Source: Ureibacillus endophyticus
GTDB lineage: Bacteria > Bacillota > Bacilli > Bacillales_A > Planococcaceae
Assembly: GCF_003628435.1 (NCBI RefSeq)
Contig: NZ_RBZN01000003.1
Coordinates: 59,942 to 123,941 of the forward strand
Reading direction: 5' to 3'
Length of the DNA: 64,000 nt
In this document: piece by piece, positions 24,760 through 32,551 of the stretch
How the letters are laid out: each line of letters starts with the position of its first letter
How positions within the stretch are numbered: position 1 is the stretch's first letter
Translations under genes and position numbers: made by a program
The notes under the pieces: model-generated
The model's database searches: none
What the model was told of the DNA's origin: nothing
The model's input: only the letters and a program-made list of their open reading frames with translations

Positions 24760-27183
24760 ATGGCTACAGCGGTCGCACAGAAAAAGTATAAAAAGATAAT
24801 CGACTGGATTATTTGGATAATAGGATTAGTCATTGTAGCAGGTGGATTAGTCGTAATCGGTATTCATCTCTACGTGAAAAACTCTTTACCTACGATTGAA
24901 GGGGATTTAACTGTTTCAATTTTAGATGAAGATGTCAAAGTGACTCGCGATGGAGCGGGGGTACCGCATATTGAAGCATCTAATGAAGCGGATTTATACC
25001 GCGCACAAGGTTATGTACAAGCTCAAGACCGCCTCTTCCAAATGGATTTGGCACGTCGCCAAGCAAGTGGAACTCTAGCAGAAGTAGTAGGGAAATCGGC
25101 AGTAGAATCAGATAAATTTTTCCGTACGTTTAGTTTACGAAACGCTGCCGAAAAGTCCTATGACGGATATAGCGAAGAAATGAAACAAATCTTAAATTGG
25201 TATGCAGAAGGTGTTAATGCATTTATAGATGAAGTAAATGGTACGAGCAAGCTTTCGTATGAATTTAAGATTCTTGGCTATGAACCTGAGCAATGGACAC
25301 CTATTGATTCTTTAACAATTGGTAAGTACATGGCCTATGACTTAGGTGGAAATTTTGCTGTACAAGCTTTTAATCATTGGGCACTTCAAAACTTTACAAA
25401 AGAGCAAGTAGAAGAACTAGTGATTGAATATCCAGAAGACGCTGGAACTATCATTCAAGCAAACTTAGAAAACCCTGTACAAGTGGCAGGAAAAATAAAT
25501 GCTGACTTACTACCGCATGAATTTAACGGCAGTAATAACTGGGTTATCTCGGGAGAATTGACGGAAAATGGCAAACCATTACTTGCAAATGACCCACATT
25601 TAGGGTTGGGCACGCCTTCAGTTTGGTATCAAATGCACCTACAGTCTCCAGAGCAAAATGTAAGTGGAGTTATTTTCCCTGGCGTTCCAGGTATTATTTT
25701 AGGACACAATGAAAAAATCGCTTGGGGTGTTACAAATGTGAACCCTGATGTGCAAGATCTTTATATTGAAAAGCCAAATCCGGAAAATCCAACAGAATTT
25801 AAATACGATGGCAATTGGGAACAAGCGGAAGTACGCCAAGAGCCTATCAAGGTGAAAGATGGAAAAACAATTGATTATGAAGTAGTTGTAACTCGTCATG
25901 GACCAATTATTTCAGATTTTATCTTTGAAGAAGAACAACCTACTGCTCTGTTTTCAATGCAATGGACTGCGCTGGAATCAACACAAGAACTAGAAGCTAT
26001 CATTGGATTTAACAAATCGAGTAATTGGGAAGAGTTTAAAGCGGCTTTAGAAGACTTTAAAGCGCCTGCACAAAACTTTGTCTTTGCTTCTACAGATGGA
26101 ACAATTGCGTATAAAGCAAACGGAAATATTCCAATCCGTAAAGCGGGAGATGGCCAATTCCCTGTACCGGGAGATTCATCAGAATATGGTTGGGAAGGAT
26201 ATATTCCATTTGATGAATTACCAACTGTAATCAACCCTGAAGAAGGCTATATCGCTACAGCGAACAATAAAATTATTGGTGACGACTATCCATATCATAT
26301 TACAAATTATTGGGCACCACCGTATCGTTATGAACGAATTGTAGAGATGATTGAATCAATTGAAATTGGAAGTATTGATGAAAAGACTGGTAAGGAAATT
26401 AAGGGATTAACTGTATCAGATATGCAAGCAATGCAATCAGATAAGAAAAATTTATATGCTGAAGAGTTTTTACCACATATTCTTTCAACGATTAAAAAGA
26501 TGGACACAGAGGGCAAATATGCAGACATCATTACTTTACTTGAAGAGTGGGAACTTTTTGATGGTAAAGATGAAGGCGCTCCATTAGTATTTAATTTACT
26601 TATGACGGAAATCCAAAATACGTTATTTGAAGGAAAAATGCCTGAAGATGTTTATGAAATGATGCCTGGTAAATTCCAAATTACAGATCAACTTTTACGT
26701 GATGCTTATGCAGGTAATGAAGGCGTTTGGTTAAGTGAGGCTGGTGGGGTAGATAAAGTAGTTTACTCTTCATTTGAAAAAACAATAGAAAAAATCACTG
26801 CTAAGTTTGGTGGTACCGTTTCAAAATGGAAGTGGGGTAGTTATAATAAACTAACATTTGACCATCCATTAGCAAGTGCTTCTGATTTCCTTGCGCCTTA
26901 TCTAAACCCTGATAAACAATCAGTTGGAGGTTCTCGTGTAACTGTCCAAGCTGCTGCAGAAGATGGTGAGGGTAATGTGGATCACGGCGCTTCATGGAGA
27001 TTTATTGTTGATATGTATGATCCATCTGTTGCATATCACCTTGTTGCACCTGGTCAAAGTGGCCATGTGAAATCAAAATGGTACGACAACCAACTTTCGA
27101 ATTGGGTATTTGGACGCTACCATAAAACAGTTATTAATGGTGATATTCATAAATCATATATTTTGAATCTACACGGAGAATAA
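24760..27183 (+). CDS. Penicillin acylase family Ntn hydrolase
   Basis: An 807-aa precursor of the penicillin G acylase/N-acyl-homoserine-lactone acylase superfamily. A single membrane segment at about residues 14-39 anchors it, with the bulk outside. The expected nucleophile is Ser258 in NGSNNWV, where self-cleavage would give an alpha chain and a beta chain starting at Ser258; NDPHLGL and GHNEKIAWGVTNV follow as in the family. Natural substrates of such enzymes are N-acyl amides, but which one is not evident. ATG at 24760 follows GAGAGGTGG. It follows exoA by 58 bases and has its own terminator. Confidence 0.88.
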   Translation: MATAVAQKKYKKIIDWIIWIIGLVIVAGGLVVIGIHLYVKNSLPTIEGDLTVSILDEDVKVTRDGAGVPHIEASNEADLYRAQGYVQAQDRLFQMDLARRQASGTLAEVVGKSAVESDKFFRTFSLRNAAEKSYDGYSEEMKQILNWYAEGVNAFIDEVNGTSKLSYEFKILGYEPEQWTPIDSLTIGKYMAYDLGGNFAVQAFNHWALQNFTKEQVEELVIEYPEDAGTIIQANLENPVQVAGKINADLLPHEFNGSNNWVISGELTENGKPLLANDPHLGLGTPSVWYQMHLQSPEQNVSGVIFPGVPGIILGHNEKIAWGVTNVNPDVQDLYIEKPNPENPTEFKYDGNWEQAEVRQEPIKVKDGKTIDYEVVVTRHGPIISDFIFEEEQPTALFSMQWTALESTQELEAIIGFNKSSNWEEFKAALEDFKAPAQNFVFASTDGTIAYKANGNIPIRKAGDGQFPVPGDSSEYGWEGYIPFDELPTVINPEEGYIATANNKIIGDDYPYHITNYWAPPYRYERIVEMIESIEIGSIDEKTGKEIKGLTVSDMQAMQSDKKNLYAEEFLPHILSTIKKMDTEGKYADIITLLEEWELFDGKDEGAPLVFNLLMTEIQNTLFEGKMPEDVYEMMPGKFQITDQLLRDAYAGNEGVWLSEAGGVDKVVYSSFEKTIEKITAKFGGTVSKWKWGSYNKLTFDHPLASASDFLAPYLNPDKQSVGGSRVTVQAAAEDGEGNVDHGASWRFIVDMYDPSVAYHLVAPGQSGHVKSKWYDNQLSNWVFGRYHKTVINGDIHKSYILNLHGE

Positions 27184-27193
27184 AATAAGTATA

Positions 27194-27233
27194 GAGGCAG
27201 AGTTCGTTTATATAAAGCGAATTCTGCCTTTTA
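27194..27233 (+). terminator. Rho-independent terminator after the acylase gene
   Basis: AGGCAGAGTTCG pairs with CGAATTCTGCCT with a short AT-rich loop, ending TTTT. Confidence 0.8.
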
Positions 27234-27265
27234 AAATTTGTAGTAATTTAGCCTCATTTAATATC

Positions 27266-27294
27266 TTGACACTTAAAAAGGGGGAATTTATGCT
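27266..27294 (+). promoter_or_regulatory. SigA promoter upstream of the ComFB-like gene
   Basis: A perfect TTGACA and TATGCT are separated by 17 bases; the start would be near 27301, giving a leader of about 80 bases. Confidence 0.6.
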
Positions 27295-27352
27295 TAGTGT
27301 ATTAGGTAGAACGTAATGAAAAAAATAGGAGAAATATAGGAGGAAATTATCG

Positions 27353-27376
27353 ATGTATAATATGAAGGAATGGTGA
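27353..27376 (+). CDS. Possible 7-codon leader peptide before the ComFB-like gene
   Basis: ATG at 27353 is preceded by a perfect AGGAGG (27338-27343, spacing 9) and encodes MYNMKEW before TGA at 27374. The TGA lies inside GGTGA, the likely ribosome binding site of the next gene, so translation of the leader would deliver ribosomes to it. A second mini-frame (MKKIGEI, 27316-27339) ends at the AGGAGG. Whether either is translated is unknown. Confidence 0.4.
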   Translation: MYNMKEW

Positions 27377-27381
27377 AAAAT

Positions 27382-27666
27382 ATGAATATGCCGAGTTTAG
27401 TAAACGTTACAGAAGAAATTGTATTTGGTTTAATTAAATTTTTACTCCATGGGTTAGAGTATCAAACCTTTTGTCACTGTGAGTCCTGCGAATTAGAAAT
27501 TGCTGCACATGCATTAAATCACTTGCCCCCTTACTACGTAACTACAAGTGCTAACCGTGAAGATGCTTTCAATCAGTTAAAAACTTCAGAAAATATCCAA
27601 CAAATTAATAAACAAATTATCTTATCTATTTATAAAATGGGTAAACATCCAAATCATACAGATTAA
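27382..27666 (+). CDS. ComFB-domain protein
   Basis: This 94-aa protein resembles the late-competence ComFB family: NVTEEIVFGLIKFLLH, then CHCESCELEIAAHALNHLPPYYVT, whose two cysteines (CHC-ESC) can bind metal. In B. subtilis ComFB is encoded in the comF operon; here the gene is alone and not beside comFA/comFC. Recently such proteins have been linked to cyclic-di-GMP binding in other bacteria (from memory). Start at 27382 is chosen because GGTGA lies 5 bases upstream; ATG 27370 and GTG 27373 are also open. Confidence 0.8.
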   Translation: MNMPSLVNVTEEIVFGLIKFLLHGLEYQTFCHCESCELEIAAHALNHLPPYYVTTSANREDAFNQLKTSENIQQINKQIILSIYKMGKHPNHTD

Positions 27667-27669
27667 TTT

Positions 27670-27707
27670 TGTCCAATTTGTCAAATACTGACTTATTGGA
27701 CATTTTT
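27670..27707 (+). terminator. Rho-independent terminator after the ComFB-like gene
   Basis: TGTCCAAT pairs with ATTGGACA around an 18-base loop, then TTTTT. Confidence 0.65.
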
Positions 27708-27799
27708 CTATATTGAAAAGTCGTCACTGTTTTAAGTTACCTTTTTAGGATTGTTGTAGTAAAATTGAAAATGACATTTCGAAAGTGAGGAGACTTGTT

Positions 27800-28207
27800 A
27801 TGCCAACACCTAGTATGGAGGACCATATCGAACAAATTTATTTATTAATTGAAAACAAAGGATATGCGAGGGTGTCTGACATAGCTGAAGCGTTATCAGT
27901 TCTTCCTTCCTCAGTAACTAAAATGGTTCAAAAATTAGATAAAGACGGATATTTAGTATATGAAAAATATCGTGGGCTAACACTAACATCAAAAGGTGAA
28001 AAACTAGGGAAACGTCTTGTAAAAAGACATGAGTTACTGGAGCAATTCTTGCGTCTAATTGGAGTAGATGAAGAGCGAATATATGAAGATGTAGAAGGGA
28101 TTGAACACCACTTAAGTTGGAATTCAATCGACCGTATTGCCGATTTAGTACAGTTACTAGAAGAAAATCAGGCGATATTAAAAAAACTTGAAGCTATGAA
28201 AGAATAA
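27800..28207 (+). CDS. mntR: Manganese-responsive regulator MntR
   Basis: A 135-aa DtxR-family repressor with an N-terminal winged helix ([22 protein letters not shown]) and a helical dimerisation domain. All six metal ligands of B. subtilis MntR are present at the same positions: Asp8, Glu11, His77, Glu99, Glu102, His103; Asp8 is the residue that favours Mn2+. ATG at 27800 follows GAGGAG at 7 bases; a GTG at 27785 overlaps that site. No manganese transporter gene is adjacent, but the ZIP gene at 11868 has an MntR-like site. Confidence 0.96.
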   Translation: MPTPSMEDHIEQIYLLIENKGYARVSDIAEALSVLPSSVTKMVQKLDKDGYLVYEKYRGLTLTSKGEKLGKRLVKRHELLEQFLRLIGVDEERIYEDVEGIEHHLSWNSIDRIADLVQLLEENQAILKKLEAMKE

Positions 28208-28243
28208 TAAAAATTTGCAATTGATTGGAAAGGAAAGACTAAA

Positions 28244-29098
28244 TTGAACGAACTAAAATCAGGCCAAGTCGTGGAACTTACAGTACTTGAAGAACAAGGC
28301 TCAAAGTGGCTCTTAACAAATGGAGACCTAGAGATTCCTTTAAACAGTTCAGAACTACAAAAACCTTTAGAACTTGGTGAAAGGCTAAAAGTTTTCCTCT
28401 TTGCCGATCGACGAGGTAACTTACAAGCTACAACTGTTATTCCTAAAATCCTACAAGGTGAATATGGTTGGGCAAGGGTAATTAAAGTATCGAAAGAAGG
28501 AGTAATAGTTGATATTGGATCAACTAGAGAGGTACTTGTAAAAGGTGAAGATCTACCACCACTTACAGAGCTTTGGCCACAAGTAGGTGATCACCTATAT
28601 ATTACACTACGTACAGATCGTAATGGAGATTTATTTGGTCGTTTAGTAACTGAAGAAAAAGTGAATGAGCTTTATGAAGGTGCAATGGAAGAAATGCACA
28701 ACAAAAATATCATTGCTCGTCCTTATCGTCTATTACCGGTGGGTGCATTTTTACTAGGTGTGGAGACGCCATACCGAATATTCGTGCATAACTCAGAAAT
28801 GGAAGCTGAACCAAGACTTGGTCAAGATGTTTCGATTCGGGTAATTGATGTAAAAGAAGATGGGTCATTAAATGGATCGATGTTGCCACGTAAACATGAG
28901 AGGCTCGGAAAAGATGCTGAACAAATTTTAGACTATTTACAAAGTGTTGGCGGGAAAATGCCATTTGGAGACAAGTCCTCACCAGAAGAGATTTCTGAAA
29001 TGTTTAAAATGAGTAAAGGCGCCTTTAAACGAGCACTTGGCACATTAATGAAAGCAGGAAAAATCAAACAACAAGACGGTTGGACCGAAATCATTTAA
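28244..29098 (+). CDS. cvfB: S1-like RNA-binding protein CvfB
   Basis: A 284-aa protein of the CvfB/YitL family: three S1-like OB domains (for example GWARVIKVSKEGVIVDIG near residue 78) followed by a C-terminal winged helix (EEISEMFKMSKGAFKRALGTLM near 247). In Staphylococcus aureus CvfB affects virulence gene expression and binds RNA. TTG at 28244 follows AAAGGA at 8 bases. It follows mntR by 36 bases and may share its transcript. Confidence 0.9.
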   Translation: MNELKSGQVVELTVLEEQGSKWLLTNGDLEIPLNSSELQKPLELGERLKVFLFADRRGNLQATTVIPKILQGEYGWARVIKVSKEGVIVDIGSTREVLVKGEDLPPLTELWPQVGDHLYITLRTDRNGDLFGRLVTEEKVNELYEGAMEEMHNKNIIARPYRLLPVGAFLLGVETPYRIFVHNSEMEAEPRLGQDVSIRVIDVKEDGSLNGSMLPRKHERLGKDAEQILDYLQSVGGKMPFGDKSSPEEISEMFKMSKGAFKRALGTLMKAGKIKQQDGWTEII

Positions 29099-29101
29099 TG
29101 G

Positions 29102-29141
29102 AAAAAGTAAAAGGTGAATGTTGAAACCTTTTACTTTTTTT
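29102..29141 (+). terminator. Rho-independent terminator after cvfB
   Basis: AAAGTAAAAGGT pairs with ACCTTTTACTTT around a 10-base loop, followed by more T. Confidence 0.9.
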
Positions 29142-29172
29142 ATCGTACTAATTTACGAAAGGGGTTAAGAAA

Positions 29173-30090
29173 ATGAAACAAAGATGGCTTTCCCTAGTTG
29201 CTGTATTTGCTTTGCTGTTCTCAGTTATTATCCCAGCAAGCTCATTTGCAGCTACTAACGAAACTGATGTAAAAGCAATCAATGAAAAGTTAGGTGTTCC
29301 GATTGTAGTTTATGGAGCAAATTTATCTGAACAAGAAAAAGAAACTGTAAAAGTTGCATTGCAAGTAGATAAAGAAGCAGAAGTCGATGAAATCACTGTA
29401 TCTGGTGAAGATTTAGTAAAATATATAAAAAATAGTAATGCAAGTTCAAGAATGTATTCTTCAGCAAAAATAACTCGTCAAGACGCTGGTAAAGGACTAA
29501 TTATTAGTATCGTAACACCAGATAACATTACGGAAGTTACTTCTGAAGTATATGCGAATGCAATGTTAACAGCTGGTATTGAAGATGCAGTAGTAGAAAT
29601 TGCAGCACCAAAACCTGTAACGGGACATTCGGCTTTAGTAGGTATTTACAAAGCATATGAAGTAAAAACAGGGGAAACATTAGATATCGAACGTACTGAC
29701 GTGGCAAATGATGAATTATCTGTTGCTACTCAAATTGCACAAAATGCCAATATTAGTGATGAAAAAATCGCAGAATTATTAACAGGCATTAAAAAACAAA
29801 TTGCTGAGTTAGATCCTGCCACAAAAGAAGAAGTAGAGCAAATTGTTAAGGACCAACTAGCTGCATTAAATATTCAATTAAGTGAACAAGATCGTCAATT
29901 ATTAGTGGATTTAATGGATCGTATTAGTAAATTAGATATTGATTTTAGCAAGCTTTCTGAACAATTAACAGACCTAACTACAGCTTTTGAAGAAAAATTC
30001 GGTGATGTTTTGAAAGATGAAGGCTTCTGGAATAGTGTGAAAAACTTCTTTAATAACTTAATTGAAACAATCTCTTCTTGGTTTAAATAA
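29173..30090 (+). CDS. DUF1002 secreted protein (YpuA-like)
   Basis: A 305-aa protein with a Sec signal peptide (hydrophobic core about 8-24, cleavage near SSFAA) and a DUF1002 body (VYGANLSEQEKETVKVAL, GKGLIISIVTPDNITEVT, YANAMLTAGIEDAVVEIAAP). The C-terminal third is predicted helical or coiled-coil (about 195-290). B. subtilis YpuA has the same layout and is linked to the cell envelope; function unknown. ATG follows AAAGGGG with 9 or so bases spacing. Confidence 0.85.
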   Translation: MKQRWLSLVAVFALLFSVIIPASSFAATNETDVKAINEKLGVPIVVYGANLSEQEKETVKVALQVDKEAEVDEITVSGEDLVKYIKNSNASSRMYSSAKITRQDAGKGLIISIVTPDNITEVTSEVYANAMLTAGIEDAVVEIAAPKPVTGHSALVGIYKAYEVKTGETLDIERTDVANDELSVATQIAQNANISDEKIAELLTGIKKQIAELDPATKEEVEQIVKDQLAALNIQLSEQDRQLLVDLMDRISKLDIDFSKLSEQLTDLTTAFEEKFGDVLKDEGFWNSVKNFFNNLIETISSWFK

Positions 30091-30162
30091 TGAACTAAAC
30101 GAGCAATTCAATTAAAAAGTAACAGAAACTATGTTATATTGATGCAAATGGGAGGGATGAAC

Positions 30163-30444
30163 ATGGATTTTAAATTAGCTGAAAAAAGTCCGAATCATTT
30201 TGCATATGAATATGAACAAGACGGAAAAAAGTTAGCTGAAATTGAATGGAACTTACGCAATGGAATTATGGATATGACGCATACTTATGTATCTGACGTA
30301 TTGCGCGGCCAAGGGGTGGCAAAGAAGCTTTTAGATCAAGCAGCAGATTATGCAAGAGAAAATCATTACAAAATGAACCCAATCTGTTCTTATGTTGTAG
30401 CTGCCTTTGAAAAAAGTAAATCCTACGATGATGTGAAAGCGTAA
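30163..30444 (+). CDS. GNAT-type N-acetyltransferase (short, YjdJ-like)
   Basis: A 93-aa protein of the Acetyltransf_CG type, a minimal GNAT fold: WNLRNGIMDMTHTYVSDVLRGQGVAKKLLDQA contains the acetyl-CoA loop RGQGVA near residues 47-52, and CSYVVAAFEKSK is the family's C-terminal segment. Start 30163 is chosen because GGGAGGG lies 6-7 bases upstream; two upstream ATGs overlap it. The substrate is unknown. Confidence 0.88.
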   Translation: MDFKLAEKSPNHFAYEYEQDGKKLAEIEWNLRNGIMDMTHTYVSDVLRGQGVAKKLLDQAADYARENHYKMNPICSYVVAAFEKSKSYDDVKA

Positions 30445-30449
30445 AAACG

Positions 30450-30487
30450 AGGCAATCATGTTGGTTTTCCAACTTGATTGCCTTTTA
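30450..30487 (+). terminator. Rho-independent terminator after the GNAT gene
   Basis: A 15-bp stem with one mismatch (30450-30464 with 30469-30483), loop TTTT, then TTT. Confidence 0.9.
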
Positions 30488-30501
30488 CTTTAAACTTTAT
30501 G

Positions 30502-30609
30502 CTAATAAAAGAAAAGTGTAAAACCAAAAATAACAGAAGTTAAAACAGATGATGCAACGATTATTGAAGTAATATCTTTCCAATTATAAGTGAAATCATT
30601 TTCATTCAT
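30502..30609 (-). CDS. Small single-pass membrane protein, 35 aa
   Basis: The minus strand encodes 35 residues: a short polar N-terminus (MNENDFTYNWKD) and one hydrophobic helix (about residues 13-35) ending FTLFFY at the stop. A strong AAAAGGAGG lies 7-9 bases before the ATG at 30609, which argues for a real gene. I do not recognise the family; it resembles other short YqzM-size membrane proteins of Bacillales only in layout. Confidence 0.65.
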   Translation of the reverse strand: MNENDFTYNWKDITSIIVASSVLTSVIFGFTLFFY

Positions 30610-30886
30610 TGTTTTGTGCCTCCTTTTAGCTGCTTTTGGCTATCATAAATGTAGAAAATTGGGGAATTATTAAGAAAAATGGTATCTTATTTGTGATAAT
30701 TTGTGTTAATATATAATGTTTGTTATAAAAAATAGTGCGGTTATATAAGGTTATTCATGGAATCATGAAAGTATTACTAAAAACTCCAAATATACTCCAA
30801 TAAGACTAGATTTCAATATTTATCCTCAGATAATCAGCTGAAAATGGGGAAAAGTAATTGATAGAAGATGATTGGAGGGATGATAA

Positions 30887-31183
30887 ATGGCGAAGATGAA
30901 AGGTAAAGGATTTGTAATATCTGCTCTAGTTGCTGGTGCTGCATCTTACTTAAGCAAAAAAGAAAATAGAGAAAAAACAATTCAGATGATTAGTAACATT
31001 TTTGCTGGGAAAGATAAAAATGATCCCAACTATGATAATAATTCCTTAAAAGAAATAGCTGAAACGCCGGCAAGCACAACAAACCAACGAATTCGTGAAA
31101 ACAACTTTGTTGGTGAGGGTGGAGCACAAACTGCTTTAGCTTATTACAATGAAAGCAATCAAGAGACGACACACTTGCATTAA
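30887..31183 (+). CDS. Hypothetical protein with N-terminal hydrophobic segment
   Basis: A 98-aa protein: a basic start, GKGFVISALVAGAASYLS as a membrane-associated segment (residues 6-23), then a charged, Asn-rich tail that looks disordered. The start resembles YtxH-type general stress proteins but the rest does not. ATG follows GGAGGGATG spacing. The 277 bases upstream are AT-rich and hold no gene. Confidence 0.65.
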   Translation: MAKMKGKGFVISALVAGAASYLSKKENREKTIQMISNIFAGKDKNDPNYDNNSLKEIAETPASTTNQRIRENNFVGEGGAQTALAYYNESNQETTHLH

Positions 31184-31231
31184 AAAGAAGTCAACAATTC
31201 TCTACATCGAGAATTGTTGACTTCTTTTATT
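31183..31231. terminator. Bidirectional terminator between converging genes
   Basis: A 19-bp perfect stem (31184-31202 with 31209-31227), loop TACATC, with A-rich and T-rich flanks. The converging MFS gene ends inside it. Confidence 0.9.
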
Positions 31232-32356
31232 AAACAAAACAACAACCGCAAATAATATTAATATTGCTCCTGTAACGAGAAAACCATGTGAAATGCTCAA
31301 CTGTAACCAACCTAGTACAGAGGAACCAACAACTACACCTAAAGAGAAAAATGCATAGAAGTAACCATATGCTTTTCCTCTGACTTGTTCATTAGTGGAA
31401 TCAATTAATAGTGCATTTATAGATGGGAATAAGAACCCAAATCCTATACCGTAGCTCGCCATGGCCAGAAAAAGTATGTAGCTTACTGTTCCCATACTTA
31501 ATAAAAATAGGGAACACCCCATAAGACTAATTCCTAAAGCAAGAGTATATGTAGGGGCTACTCTATCAAAAATACGATTTGTAGGTAATATGAAAATTAA
31601 AACGGCTACTATTCCAAAAGTACTTAATAATATGCCGCTCATTTTTGAGTCATATCCCAGTGTTTCTACATGTAAAGGTAATAAATAAGCAATTACCCCT
31701 TGAGCAAACATTAAGAAGAATGCACCTGTAAATGCCTTAATAACTCCGGGATTTTGGAATAAATCGTGTTTCATCCCGGCTTCCTTGTCTTTAGTTCTGT
31801 TTTGTTTCATCCGTATAATTGTAAATTTTCTTAAAGAGAAGAATGCAATTATTGCAAGCATTAACATTAAGACGGCTGATACACTAAATACAAAGGGGAC
31901 GGACGTTCGACTTGCGAGTATGCCACTAAATGCAGGTCCTACTATTGCTGCTATACCGACAAATGCACCTGAATGAGCACTGCCTTTACCTCTTTCTTCT
32001 TTTAACATGATACTTGAGTGGTAGGCAAATGCAGCAGGGACGATTAATCCGGCAAAAAGTCCATGCATAAATCGGATGATTAATAAAGTGAGTGAATCAT
32101 TAATCATTCCATATGAAAGTAGTGAAAGACTTGTCGTAGCAAGACCTAATGGTAATAGAATGTAGGGCCCCTTTTTATCTGTCCAAATTCCTGAGATGAC
32201 ATTTCCAAAAGTATTTGAAAAAGAATATAATCCAACTGCAATACCGGTTATAAACGAAGAAGCTCCGATAGATTCAGCAAAAGTGCTCATAACAGGTAAC
32301 TGCGTAAATAAGTCGAAAAACGAAATGAAAATGATTGTATAGATTAAATACTTCAT
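31202..32356 (-). CDS. MFS transporter
   Basis: A 384-aa permease with about 12 hydrophobic helices, the loop GIWTDKKGPYI after helix 2 (a variant of the MFS DxxGRR motif), and a charged central loop (KQNRTKDKEAG). It is a drug:H+ antiporter-like exporter by layout; substrate unknown. Its stop lies within the shared terminator hairpin. ATG at 32356 is preceded by AGGAGCG on the minus strand. Confidence 0.85.
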   Translation of the reverse strand: MKYLIYTIIFISFFDLFTQLPVMSTFAESIGASSFITGIAVGLYSFSNTFGNVISGIWTDKKGPYILLPLGLATTSLSLLSYGMINDSLTLLIIRFMHGLFAGLIVPAAFAYHSSIMLKEERGKGSAHSGAFVGIAAIVGPAFSGILASRTSVPFVFSVSAVLMLMLAIIAFFSLRKFTIIRMKQNRTKDKEAGMKHDLFQNPGVIKAFTGAFFLMFAQGVIAYLLPLHVETLGYDSKMSGILLSTFGIVAVLIFILPTNRIFDRVAPTYTLALGISLMGCSLFLLSMGTVSYILFLAMASYGIGFGFLFPSINALLIDSTNEQVRGKAYGYFYAFFSLGVVVGSSVLGWLQLSISHGFLVTGAILILFAVVVLFNKRSQQFSM

Positions 32357-32492
32357 TAATATCGCTCCTATTGATAACCAATCTCAGTTATTATTATATC
32401 ACTTAAAGAAGTATTTGAATTATATCTTTTTGAAATTATTATGTATTTCAAATAAAAAAGACCTGAAAGCAAAATCGCTCCAGGACATAAAT

Positions 32493-32536
32493 GAAAAAAA
32501 GCTAGCTCCTTGGAAGTAAGAACTTAGGAGCTAGCC
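32493..32536 (-). terminator. Rho-independent terminator of the CoA-transferase gene
   Basis: On the minus strand GCTAGCTCCT pairs with AGGAGCTAGC and is followed by TTTTTTT. Confidence 0.9.
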
Positions 32537-32551
32537 ATATATGCATGCGTA

